Shown one piece after another: positions 52,733 through 61,163 of a DNA stretch of 64,000 nt (position 1 is the first letter of the stretch; the number at the start of each line of letters is the position of its first letter). The position numbers were made by a program, and so were the translations under genes. Where the stretch lies: contig NZ_FNOB01000020.1 of assembly GCF_900106675.1 (NCBI RefSeq), positions 1 through 64,000 of the forward strand, read 5' to 3'. The notes below the pieces were generated by a model. It searched no databases. It saw only the letters and a program-made list of their open reading frames with translations, and was not told the origin of the DNA. Source of the stretch: Allgaiera indica. Its GTDB lineage: Bacteria; Pseudomonadota; Alphaproteobacteria; Rhodobacterales; Rhodobacteraceae.

Positions 52733-53388
52733 CCTCGATGAGGCGCGCGCTCGCCGCGCTGGCGCTGGCCGCTGTCGGCCTGGCTGGCTGCTCTTCGAAC
52801 AAGGTGGCCGAGGGGCAGGACAAGCTCTATCTGCGCACCGCCAAGCAGGTTCTGAGCTTCAGGAAACCGGTGCAGCCGCATCTGACGCGGGCGCAGATCA
52901 CCGGGCTGAAGCGGCCGCTCTATCTGGCGGTGCTGCCGAAGCGCGGCGCGCGGGCCTATCTGCTGAACATCGGGGCGAACGGCGATGTGGCGACCTGGTC
53001 CTCGACCGACGGGATCATGATCTCGCTGCGCGGTGGGGTGGTGGTGCAGACCCTGGGGCTGGGCGAGGATCTGATGTCGGCCAGCCTGCCCTCGGCGGCG
53101 GTGCTGGGCACGGGCGCGGGGACGGTGAGCGCGACCTATTACTACCTGACCGGCGACGATCAGAGCTACGGCGTGCCGGTCACCTGCCAGCTGAGCCGGA
53201 TCGGCCGCGAGACGGTGAAGATCGCCGGGCTGAGCTATGCGACCACGCATGTGCGTGAGGCCTGCGAAGGCGCGAAGACGCAGTTCACCAACGACTACTG
53301 GATCCAGCCGCGCGGCCAGATCCGCAAGTCGCGCCAGTGGATCAGCAAGGATGTCGGATATATCGAGCTCGAGGACCTGCGGAGGTAG
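52729..53388 (+). CDS. yjbF: YjbF-family lipoprotein
   Basis: This 219-residue protein has a lipobox (LAGC, acylated Cys21) and the YjbF/GfcB pattern (RPLYLAVLPKRGARAYLLNI, WSSTDGIMISLRGGVVVQTL). It pairs with YjbH at the outer membrane in exopolysaccharide export. ATG 52729 overlaps the yjbH stop by four bases; a GTG at 52723 is the alternative. GGGAGG lies upstream. The polysaccharide locus ends here; no wza or wzc follows. Confidence 0.87.
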   Translation: MTSMRRALAALALAAVGLAGCSSNKVAEGQDKLYLRTAKQVLSFRKPVQPHLTRAQITGLKRPLYLAVLPKRGARAYLLNIGANGDVATWSSTDGIMISLRGGVVVQTLGLGEDLMSASLPSAAVLGTGAGTVSATYYYLTGDDQSYGVPVTCQLSRIGRETVKIAGLSYATTHVREACEGAKTQFTNDYWIQPRGQIRKSRQWISKDVGYIELEDLRR

Positions 53389-53435
53389 GGGGGGCCTCTA
53401 GGCAGAGCCTCTACTGGTCAGCTCTCCTATTGCGG

Positions 53436-54977
53436 ATGCCCTCGGCGATCTCGCCCAGCATCAGCAGTTCCGCCGCGCGTCCTGCCATCTTTGCCGCAAG
53501 GCGCCCGTCGCGCGCGGCCCGGGTGCCGGGGTTGGCGGTTGCGGCATAGGTCGTTTCGGCCCCGTCGGCGGTGAAGGCGATGCGGACCGGGGCCGGGTGT
53601 TCCAGACAGCTTGCGACAATCGCATGGCCGGCCTCGTGAATCGCGATCCGGCGGATGAGGTCGGGGGGGTCCTGCCGATGTGTCGCGCCGATCACTTCGG
53701 TCAGATGCGCCTCGGCGAAGGTCTCTCTCCGGCCCCGGGCGAGACCGCGCGCGGCGCGGATCGCCGCCGCCACATCGGCCCCCGAGGCACCGATGGCAGC
53801 CGTCGCCAGCCGGTCGAGATCGGTGCCGGGCAGGGCATCGCCCAGATGCCGGTGCAGGATCTGCGCCAGCGCCCGGCGGTCGGGCAGGGCGATCCGCATC
53901 ACCCGGTCGAACCGCCCCGCGCGCACCAGCGCCCGGTCGATCAGCTCGGGGTGGTTCGCGGTGCCGATGACGAAGACGCCCTCGCGCCCCTCGAACCCGT
54001 CGAGCATCTCGTTCAGCCCGGCGATGAAGCGGCGCTCATACCCGGAATTGGAGCCGCGAGAGGTCGCCCGGTCGCCGACCGCGTCCAGCTCATCGAGAAA
54101 CAGGATCGACGGGGCTTCGGCCTTGGCCCGGTCGAACGCGGCCTGAATCCGGCCAAGGCTCTCGCCCAGATGCGCGTCTTGCCCGAGGCCGGCGCTGAGG
54201 GAACATTCGACAAAGGCGATCTCGGCGCTGCGGGCGAGGGCGCGGCCGGTCTCGGTCTTGCCGACGCCCGGGGGGCCGACCAGCAGCGCGCCGCGCGCGA
54301 TCTCGGGCCACGCAAGGGTTCCGGCCTTCCAGGCCAGCAGGTCCTCGCCCACCTGGGTGAGCATCTGCTTCAGATCGGCGGGGATCGGCAAGGCGGCAAG
54401 GCTGGGGCCGGGGCTGACGCGCGGTGGCGTGGGCTGTGCATCCGCTTTCGCGGGTGGCTTGTGCGGTAGCTTTGCCGCAACCCCGGCGGCGGTGGGGGCG
54501 CGCAGGGCGCGGATCAGCCCCAGGATGTCCTGCTGCCCGAGGACGCGGTCCTTCGGCAGCGCGTTGCGAAAGCTGTCTTCATCGAATGGGTCCGTGCCCG
54601 GATGGCTTTCTTCGAGATGGGCGATCAGGATGTCGCGCGACAGCGGCGGCAGGGTGAGATGTTGGTCGAACATCGCGCGCAGGTCGTCGTCCAGCAGCGC
54701 GGCGTTCGGGGTCGGGCCGCATCCGGTAGGGGGCGAGTGCGGCGGGCAGAGGGGCCAGCCGGTCGATCGCGGTCGTGCCCGACACGACGAAATCCTCATC
54801 GGGGTCGAAATCCTTGCACATCCTGCCAAAGCCCGCGCGGGCGGCGCCGGGTTCGGGCGTGTCCAGCGGCGCGAAGGGAAAGGCGGGCGTGCCGGTCGCG
54901 GAGCGCCGCCGAAGCTGCGTGAGGGCCTGATCGGCAAGGTCGCGCCAGGCGGGGCGGGGGGTGGTGGCGTGGGTCAT
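53436..54977 (-). pseudogene. Second FtsH-like AAA protease gene, decayed
   Basis: This is a paralogue of the 3897-6152 gene. The N-terminus (MTHATTPRPAWRDLADQALT) reads in one frame to about 54705. There ~320 bp present in the intact copy are missing and the frame changes, and the rest (LLDDDLRAMFDQHLTLPPLS, Walker A GPPGVGKT, Walker B ILFLDELDAV, HEAGH) continues to about 53436. There the sequence departs from the intact copy right after LMLGEIAEG, so the segment with the third zinc ligand and the C-terminal ~110 residues are lost. It cannot make an active protease. Confidence 0.85.
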
Positions 54978-54978
54978 G

Positions 54979-55200
54979 GCCGGGTTCATCACCACCAAGA
55001 CGGGCAAGCTGGAACCGCTCGACTGGCTGCGCGCCAAGTTCGACGAGGCCACGCGTTATGTCGATCTCGATCAGTTGGGCATCGCGCCGCAATGCGGCTT
55101 CGCCTCGACCGAGCATGGCAATGCGATCACCGAGGACGAGGAGAAGCGCAAGCTGGAGCTGGTGGTGCAGACGGCGCAGGAGATCTGGGGCGAGGCCTGA
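54979..55200 (+). pseudogene. Methionine synthase (MetE-like) C-terminal fragment
   Basis: The frame reads GFITTKTGKLEPLDWLRAKF, then DEATRYVDLDQLGIAPQCGF and ASTEHGNAITEDEEKRKLEL. This is the end of the cobalamin-independent methionine synthase fold (COG0620), including the zinc-binding PxCGF segment. The rest of the gene is missing because the decayed protease gene begins at the breakpoint. 55201-55506 downstream shows no gene. Confidence 0.8.
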
Positions 55201-55506
55201 GGTCTACGGCCCGGGCGCGCGCCGCGGGCGCCGTGTCGATATCCGGTGGCGCGCTTCGATTGTCCCCAATGGCCAATGCCCGCCCCAAGCCCGCTGCCGG
55301 ATGCAATGGCCGCGAAGCCTGATCGGGCGGCACGCGATGGCAAGACCGGGTCCAGAAGGTTGACGGCGCGCCGTCGGGTTTCGACGTGGACGCATCAGGC
55401 CTTGCCAAAACATGCATGTCCGCCGCATCTTTGTTGCCAGAACGGTCGCATCCTGTCATCGGTGCGCCACTGGGGCAGGTTGGCCTTCACAGGGAAAGGT
55501 GCGGGG

Positions 55507-55932
55507 ATGCGGCTGAACGACACCACCGATGTCGCCTTGCGCGTCATGATCTACGCGGCCAGCCTCGGCGCGCAGCGCTTCACCATCGACCAGGTTGTCG
55601 CGGCCTATGGCGTGCCGCGCAGCACGGTGATGAAGGTGGTCAATGCGCTGACGCAGGGCCAGTTCCTCACCGCGCAGCGGGGGCGCTCGGGCGGGCTGAA
55701 CCTTGCGCGCGGCGCGGAAGAGATCGGCGTGGGCGCCATCGTGCGGCATATGGAGACCGATTTCGCCCTGGTCGAATGCCTGCGCGCCGGCAATGGCTGC
55801 GCGATCACCGGCAGCTGCCGCCTGATCGCGCCGCTGGCCGAGGCGCGGGCCGCCTTTCTGGCCGCGCTCGACCGCTATTCGGTCGCCGATATCGCCCTTG
55901 CCCCCGCCGAATTCGGCCTGACCGCGTCCTGA
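55507..55932 (+). CDS. NsrR-like Rrf2-family regulator
   Basis: This 141-residue protein has the Rrf2 winged helix (VVAAYGVPRSTVMKVVNALT) and three Cys (C91, C98, C104 in ECLRAGNGCAITGSC) that bind an Fe-S cluster in NsrR, which senses nitric oxide. ATG 55507 is chosen because the upstream extension has no homology. It lies 69 bases before an HPP-CBS membrane protein gene, which it probably controls. I see no clear NsrR box by eye. Confidence 0.83.
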   Translation: MRLNDTTDVALRVMIYAASLGAQRFTIDQVVAAYGVPRSTVMKVVNALTQGQFLTAQRGRSGGLNLARGAEEIGVGAIVRHMETDFALVECLRAGNGCAITGSCRLIAPLAEARAAFLAALDRYSVADIALAPAEFGLTAS

Positions 55933-56001
55933 CCGGATGGCCGCCAGCTTCCCCAATCCTCACCTCGCCAGGGGTGCCCCCTGCGAAGGCCGGAGCGCCA
56001 G

Positions 56002-57204
56002 ATGACGATGAGCTTTCTTCGGTCCCTCGGGCCGGCCGTTGCCCATGTCCATCCGGCCGAGGCGCTGCGCGCCGGGATCGGCGCCCTCGTGGGGCTGGGG
56101 CTGACCGGGCTTTTCGTGCTGTCGCCCGCGGTCGACCTGCACCTTGGCCTCTATCTCGTCGCGCCCTTCGGGGCGACATCGGTGCTGCTTTTCGCGGTGC
56201 CCAACAGCCCGCTGGCGCAGCCCTGGTCGGCGGTGGTCGGCAATGTGATGGCGGCGCTGGTCGGCGTCGCCGTCTGCCTGACGATCCGCGACCCGGTGCT
56301 GCGCATCGCGCTGGCCGTCGGCCTGGCGATCAGCGCCATGATCCTGTGCCGCGCCGTGCACCCGCCCGCCGGCGCCGTCGCGATGACCGCGGCGATGAGC
56401 CCGGACGCCGTGCATCGGCTGGGATTCTGGTTTGCCCTGTCGCCGATCGCCTTGGGGACGGTATCGCTGGTCGTGGTCGCGACGCTCTATGCACGGCTGA
56501 CGGGCCGGCACTATCCGTTTCGCCAGTTCGACGCCCCCAACCGCCACGGCACAAGCGACGCGGCCCCGCCCGAGCGGCTGGGCCTGACGGAGGCAGAGCT
56601 TACGGGCCTGCTGGACCGCTATCGGCAATCACTGAACCTTGGCGTCGAGGATCTGGCCCGGCTGATCGGCGCGGCCGAGTTGCAGGCCGCCACCCACCGG
56701 ACCGGGCCGCTGACCGCCGCCGACATCATGTCGCGCAACCTGGTGACCGTGGCGCCCGAGACCCCGCTGGCCGAGGTGGCCGATCTGTTCCGCCGCCACC
56801 GCTTCACCTCGTTGCCGGTGGCGATTGGCGCGGCGGAGGGGGAGGGGCGCTTTGTCGGGCTGATCTTTCAGATCCACCTGATCGATCTGGCGCGCGCCGA
56901 GGCGCGGCGCCGGGGCTGGCCCTTCGGGAAGGGCATGCGCCGGCTGGTCGAGCGCGCGCCGGATGTCACGCGCCGCGCTGGCGACATCATGGCGGTCGCC
57001 GTGCCCCGCGCGACGCCCGCGACGCCGATCGCGGCGCTGCTGCCGCTGATGGCCGATGGCGGGGTCGACGCGGTCCCGGTGCTGGACCAGTCGCGTCTGG
57101 CCGGCATCGTGACGCGCACCGACCTGATCGCGGCGCTGGCGCGCGAAGGCATCCGCCCCGTCGAACCTGCGGCCCCCTCCGAAAGCGCGCAGGACTGGGC
57201 CTGA
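56002..57204 (+). CDS. HPP-family membrane protein with CBS pair
   Basis: This 400-residue protein has an HPP membrane domain (four to five helices; H120-P-P in RAVHPPAGAVA) and a C-terminal pair of CBS domains (~235-390: ADIMSRNLVTVAPETPLAEV, VAVPRATPATPIAALLPLMA). HPP proteins have been linked to nitrite or other nitrogen-species transport; CBS domains sense adenylates. The NsrR-like gene upstream supports a role in nitrogen-oxide handling, by inference. 57205-57500 holds no supported gene. Confidence 0.83.
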   Translation: MTMSFLRSLGPAVAHVHPAEALRAGIGALVGLGLTGLFVLSPAVDLHLGLYLVAPFGATSVLLFAVPNSPLAQPWSAVVGNVMAALVGVAVCLTIRDPVLRIALAVGLAISAMILCRAVHPPAGAVAMTAAMSPDAVHRLGFWFALSPIALGTVSLVVVATLYARLTGRHYPFRQFDAPNRHGTSDAAPPERLGLTEAELTGLLDRYRQSLNLGVEDLARLIGAAELQAATHRTGPLTAADIMSRNLVTVAPETPLAEVADLFRRHRFTSLPVAIGAAEGEGRFVGLIFQIHLIDLARAEARRRGWPFGKGMRRLVERAPDVTRRAGDIMAVAVPRATPATPIAALLPLMADGGVDAVPVLDQSRLAGIVTRTDLIAALAREGIRPVEPAAPSESAQDWA

Positions 57205-57563
57205 GGCTGCGAGGATCCGTCGGATCCGGGCTGGCAGAGAGGCTGGCAAGGCCCATCTTCTTGTTGCGCGATCGATGCCGGTCATCTGGCTTCGCGGGCG
57301 GCGCATCCTTCGGTCGAAGGCGATCAGCCCCGGCGCGGGTCCGGTATTGGCTAACGTTACATAAGATGGATTATCGGATTACCGAATGTGGCCGGGGCAC
57401 ATTCCAAACTGGGTTGCGACAAATCCGCTGTCCAATTCACCGGACGCTGGGACTGAACATCTGCCCATATCAATGGCACATTGGGGCCCGAAGATCATCC
57501 TGACCTGCCACGGGATTTTTCCTCCACCGTCGATTAGAGTCCGCCCCAACTTGAGGACGGACA

Positions 57564-57830
57564 ATGAAGCGAACGAGATTCACGGACGAGCAGATCATCG
57601 GCATCCTGGCCGAGCACGAGGCAGGCGCAAAGTGCGCGGACCTGTGCCGCAAGCACGGCATGTCGGAAGGCACCTTCTACAACTGGAAGGCCAAGTTCGG
57701 TGGCATGACGGTGTCGGAGGCGAAGCGGCTGAAGACGCTCGAGGATGAGAACGCCAAGCTGAAGAAGCTACTGGCCGAGCAGATGCTCGATCTCGCCGCG
57801 ATGAAGGAACTGGTTTCAAAAAAGTGGTGA
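57564..57830 (+). CDS. IS3-family transposase OrfA
   Basis: This 88-residue protein has the HTH of OrfA ([40 protein letters not shown]) and a C-terminal leucine zipper ([20 protein letters not shown]). A slippery AAAAAAG at 57818-57824 near the end allows -1 frameshifting to make the OrfAB transposase. Confidence 0.92.
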   Translation: MKRTRFTDEQIIGILAEHEAGAKCADLCRKHGMSEGTFYNWKAKFGGMTVSEAKRLKTLEDENAKLKKLLAEQMLDLAAMKELVSKKW

Positions 57831-58753
57831 CGCCTGCCGTGAAGCGCGAGGCGGTCGCGCATCTGAAGGCCCGGTTCGGGCTCTCGGAACGGCGGGCGTG
57901 CCGGATTGCCGGGGCGGATCGCAAGATGGTCCGCTATCAGGCGCAGCGCGCGCCGGACACGGTGCTGCGCGGGCGGTTGCGGGAACTGGCCAACGAGCGC
58001 CGACGGTTCGGCTATCGGCGGCTCTTCGTGCTGCTGCGGCGCGAGGGCGAGCCTTCCGGCATCAACCGGATCTATCGGCTCTACCGCGAGGAAGGGCTGA
58101 CGGTGCGCAAGCGAAAGGCCCGGCGCAAGGCTATCGGGACGCGAGCCCCGCTCCTGGTCGAGGCGCGACCCAATGCGCGATGGTCGCTGGATTTCGTTCA
58201 CGACCAGTTCGCCAACGGTCAGCGTTTCCGGGTGCTCAACGTGGTCGACGATGTCACCCGGGAGTGCCTCGCGGCGATCCCGGACACCTCGATCTCGGGG
58301 CGCCGTGTGGCGCGTGAACTGACGGCCCTGATCGAGCGCCGCGGAAAGCCGGGGATGATCGTCAGCGACAACGGCACGGAATTGACCTCGAATGCCATCC
58401 TGCGCTGGTGCTCCGAACGCCGGATCGAATGGCATTACATCGCGCCGGGCAAACCGATGCAGAACGGTTTCGTGGAGAGCTTCAACGGTCGGATGCGGGA
58501 TGAACTTCTCAACGAGACCATGTTCCGCAACCTGGCCCACGCCCGGGTCGTAATCGCCGCCTGGGCGGCTGACTACAATACCGAACGCCCGCACTCGGCC
58601 TTGGATTACCAAACCCCGGCTGACTACGCGCGGGCCCTGACCACCGCAATCGCCCGCCCCGCTGCGCGAGATGATAGCTCCGCGCGTCGGGCGATTGCTC
58701 AACCTGCGCCGATCGGCGTAAACACCAACCGGGCTCCGGTCACGGCTGGATGA
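57824..58753 (+). CDS. IS3-family transposase OrfB
   Basis: This 309-residue protein is the rve-type catalytic part: HTH_21 region ([20 protein letters not shown]), then the DDE residues in [25 protein letters not shown] and [19 protein letters not shown]. It normally works as the frameshift fusion OrfAB. Start at the GTG overlapping the slippery site. Confidence 0.92.
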   Translation: MVTPAVKREAVAHLKARFGLSERRACRIAGADRKMVRYQAQRAPDTVLRGRLRELANERRRFGYRRLFVLLRREGEPSGINRIYRLYREEGLTVRKRKARRKAIGTRAPLLVEARPNARWSLDFVHDQFANGQRFRVLNVVDDVTRECLAAIPDTSISGRRVARELTALIERRGKPGMIVSDNGTELTSNAILRWCSERRIEWHYIAPGKPMQNGFVESFNGRMRDELLNETMFRNLAHARVVIAAWAADYNTERPHSALDYQTPADYARALTTAIARPAARDDSSARRAIAQPAPIGVNTNRAPVTAG

Positions 58754-58768
58754 AAGACCCGTGGCAGG

Positions 58769-59851
58769 TCAGCGGGTCCATGATCCAGAAGGATTGTAGG
58801 AATAGGCCATGTCATAGGCAGGGGACAGTCGCCAGGCTCCGGATCGGTCCATGAGGAAGGAGATATTCTTGACGTGGTCATCCTGGTTCCGGGCGAAGAC
58901 GTTGAAGACGGCACGCTTGTACTGCTGCTCCACCACATCCAGCCCGAGCCCGAGCCCCCTGATCGTCAAGACCGCCTGCTCGTAGGAATAGGCGGCGGGG
59001 TCGTTGAAATCGAAGTGCTGCATCGCGCCGAGCGATTGCACGTGGACCTTTCGCCCCCGCCCGTCGCGGTCGAACCGACGTGTCATGAAGTGGCTTCGGC
59101 GGCCCTCGTGGTGAAGCCTGCATTCCGACATGTCGATGCCCGCTTCAGTCGCCATCAGGTAATATGCGTACTCGATCTTTCCGAAGCCTTGCGGGTCGGC
59201 GAGTTCCTTGTCGCGGTTGTTGGAAACGCCGTCGAACTTCAAGAGCCAATGCTCGTATCCTTCGTCGACTCTGACCTGGCCGGACCTGAACTCTCCGGTT
59301 TCCCGGTTCCAGGCGAGCACGGCCTTGGCGCGTGCGCCACCCGCCGAGGTCCCGACGCTCAGGATATCTTCCAGCGCCTCGGCGTCGTTTTCTTCCCCGA
59401 GCCTGCCGGCAAGGTTCTCGCGCTCACTGAGAACCCTGTTGGCCAGGTCGACCAACTGGGCCACTTCCAATTTCTTCGATCGGGTTGCCTTGCGGATGGT
59501 CGGCTCGAACTCCAACGCCCCGATCCCCCGGTTGCCGATGTAGCAAAGCCGGTCGACCGGGCTGAACCGGTCCGCGCTGCGACCCGTTTCCGCAAGCCAC
59601 GCGTCGATCAGCCGGTTGCCGAACTTGTCCGGCAGCGCGTCGGCCAGCATGCCCGGCAATCCCTTGAAGGTTTCCCTTCGAAGGGCGGGAAATTCGTAGG
59701 GTGCTTCCCGGACTGGCATTTTCAGGGGCGCGACCTTGATACCGGCGCCCACGAAGTCCGGATCGTACTGAAAGATGCCGAGCGCGCGCGCATCGTCCCA
59801 ACTCACGGCACCGATGCGGCGACCCCACAAGATTATGCTCGCGTCAGTCAT
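58769..59851 (-). CDS. hipA: HipA-family kinase toxin, C-terminally truncated by IS3
   Basis: This 360-residue HipA-like Ser/Thr kinase keeps the N-terminal subdomain (RIGAVSWDDARALGIFQYDP), nucleotide-binding part (SVGTSAGGARAKAVLAWNRE), catalytic loop (FARNQDDHVKNISFLMDRSG) and metal-binding LSPAYDMAYSYNP. It then stops inside the IS3 terminal repeat. Normal HipA proteins continue for roughly 60-80 residues more. ATG 59851 overlaps the end of hipB. Whether the truncated kinase folds is unknown; the antitoxin is intact. Confidence 0.85.
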   Translation of the reverse strand: MTDASIILWGRRIGAVSWDDARALGIFQYDPDFVGAGIKVAPLKMPVREAPYEFPALRRETFKGLPGMLADALPDKFGNRLIDAWLAETGRSADRFSPVDRLCYIGNRGIGALEFEPTIRKATRSKKLEVAQLVDLANRVLSERENLAGRLGEENDAEALEDILSVGTSAGGARAKAVLAWNRETGEFRSGQVRVDEGYEHWLLKFDGVSNNRDKELADPQGFGKIEYAYYLMATEAGIDMSECRLHHEGRRSHFMTRRFDRDGRGRKVHVQSLGAMQHFDFNDPAAYSYEQAVLTIRGLGLGLDVVEQQYKRAVFNVFARNQDDHVKNISFLMDRSGAWRLSPAYDMAYSYNPSGSWTR

Positions 59852-60182
59852 CTGCGTCGTCGCCCCAAGTCCATGTCGTTTTCCGGGGGCGTTCCGAGGC
59901 CGGGCTCGCCCTACGACGCTCGCTCCCCTTCTGCGAGACGCGTTCAATTGGCCGGATATCTCCTTCTGGTAAGGCTGAGAGGATGGCCTCCTCCAGCTCG
60001 AGCGCCGTGGAAACGCGAAGGAAGGTGTCCAGGGTCGAAGGATCCCCCGCCTCAAGGCGACGCAGGGTGCGCACCCCGATGCCCGCCTTTTCGGCGAGGT
60101 TGGCCTGGGTCACGTTGCGGGCGAGACGCAGGCGCGCGAGGCGCTGCCCGATTTCCTGTTCGATCTGTCGAGATGTCGCCAT
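59844..60182 (-). CDS. hipB: HipB-like antitoxin, XRE family
   Basis: This 112-residue protein has a clear XRE helix-turn-helix (LRLARNVTQANLAEKAGIGV, RTLRRLEAGDPSTLDTFLRV) and a basic tail ending KTTWTWGDDADD. It should bind DNA as a dimer, repress hipBA and neutralise HipA. Two operator-like sites lie upstream at 60232-60251 and 60309-60329. It overlaps the hipA start by 8 bases. Confidence 0.85.
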   Translation of the reverse strand: MATSRQIEQEIGQRLARLRLARNVTQANLAEKAGIGVRTLRRLEAGDPSTLDTFLRVSTALELEEAILSALPEGDIRPIERVSQKGSERRRASPASERPRKTTWTWGDDADD

Positions 60183-60231
60183 ATTATCCTTAAAGGCCCG
60201 AAGATGCCGGTTAATCCGGATACTTCCAATT

Positions 60232-60251
60232 AAGGGTCATATATGGCCCTT
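60232..60251. promoter_or_regulatory. hipBA operator-like palindrome 1
   Basis: AAGGGTCATATATGGCCCTT is palindromic except for one symmetric pair and lies 50 bases before hipB in an AT-rich promoter area. A related site follows at 60309. Confidence 0.6.
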
Positions 60252-60308
60252 TGTATCAATATTTGTCAATAGGATGCATGTGACCTCTTGAAATAGTATT
60301 ATAGATTT

Positions 60309-60329
60309 AAAGGTCGTATGTGGCCCTTT
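60309..60329. promoter_or_regulatory. hipBA operator-like palindrome 2
   Basis: AAAGGTCGTATGTGGCCCTT (plus one T) repeats the AAGG...GGCCCTT pattern of the first site, 77 bases further upstream. Paired operators that allow DNA looping or cooperative binding are known for HipB. Confidence 0.55.
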
Positions 60330-60351
60330 ATCGAGACATCACAGTGCTGTG

Positions 60352-60600
60352 CTACTCGAAAAATGGGCCCAAGGGCATCTGTAAACGGTCGCTGCGGTGC
60401 AGATCGGCCATCATCGCGTCGATCACCGGCTCCTGCAGGTGCGCGGCCCGCCCGGACCATTCCGCCAGCATCGTACGGTCGAGCTTGATCCCCTTGCGGC
60501 GATAGATGTCCGGGCCTTCGCCTTCTTCAAGGGCAACCGCGTCGAAGATCTGAAGATCGAGGCGCCGGATGTTCCGACCTTGTGCAGTGCGCGACCCGCA
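60352..60600 (-). pseudogene. IS66 TnpC internal fragment
   Basis: The minus strand reads DIYRRKGIKLDRTMLAEWSG, then RAAHLQEPVIDAMMADLHRS, which matches the middle of IS66 TnpC (YxxEGIxLDRSTLAxW.G). It ends in a stop at 60352 within unrelated sequence. Both ends of the gene are missing. Confidence 0.65.
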
Positions 60601-60617
60601 TGGGTGAAAATCACGCG

Positions 60618-61163
60618 TTAGAGCCGCCCGCCGTAGAGGCCATGGTGTTCGAGCGCTGCATTCTCGATCCGAACGCGCCACCAGATCATCGCCGCGTTGA
60701 GCAGGCTGAACACGAGTGCCACCTGCCACAGACCAAGCACCAGCGGCGTGACCGCGATTTCCGCCACCACCAGCGCATAGTTCGGATGCCGCATCAGCCG
60801 GTAGGGCCCGCGGCGCACCAGCGGCGCATCCAGCACGATGATCCGCGTGGTCCATCGCGCCCCGAGGCTTGCAAGGATCCAGACGCGCAGCGCCTGAAGC
60901 CCGAGCCAGACCGCCAGCCAGCCCGGCGCGACCGCCGCATCCCGGCCGAACCAGGCGAGGCTGAGGATCCAAAGCGTATGCTGCGCGACCATCAGCGGGT
61001 AATGGCCCGCGCCATATTCCCGTGCGCCCCGGGCCAACAGCCGGGCGGTGTTGCGCCTTGCCAGCGCCAGTTCCGCCAGCCGCTGCGCGATGACCACCGC
61101 GATGAAAAGCAGCGCGCCCGGGTTCAGGCCCGGGGCCAGCGCGGGGGTCATCGCGGCGGTCAT
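60618..61163 (-). CDS. Isoprenylcysteine carboxyl methyltransferase-like membrane protein
   Basis: This 181-residue membrane protein has four to five hydrophobic helices and the ICMT/PEMT-type C-terminal motif GPYRLMRHPNYALVVAEI with IENAALEHHG after it. Homologues next to type III polyketide synthases O-methylate the phenolic lipid product (SrsB- and YpbQ-like). Its start overlaps the synthase stop by four bases, so a joint pathway is very likely. Confidence 0.83.
   Translation of the reverse strand: MTAAMTPALAPGLNPGALLFIAVVIAQRLAELALARRNTARLLARGAREYGAGHYPLMVAQHTLWILSLAWFGRDAAVAPGWLAVWLGLQALRVWILASLGARWTTRIIVLDAPLVRRGPYRLMRHPNYALVVAEIAVTPLVLGLWQVALVFSLLNAAMIWWRVRIENAALEHHGLYGGRL

Larger units (their letters stand above)
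57501..58771 (+). mobile_element. IS3-family insertion sequence
   Basis: Terminal repeats TGACCTGCCACGGG (57501-57514) and CCCGTGGCAGGTCA (58758-58771) are perfectly inverted and bound a 1271-bp element with overlapping orfA and orfB. The 3-4 bases on each side do not match, so no target duplication is visible. The right end cuts hipA. It looks intact and could be the youngest element in the window. Confidence 0.9.
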
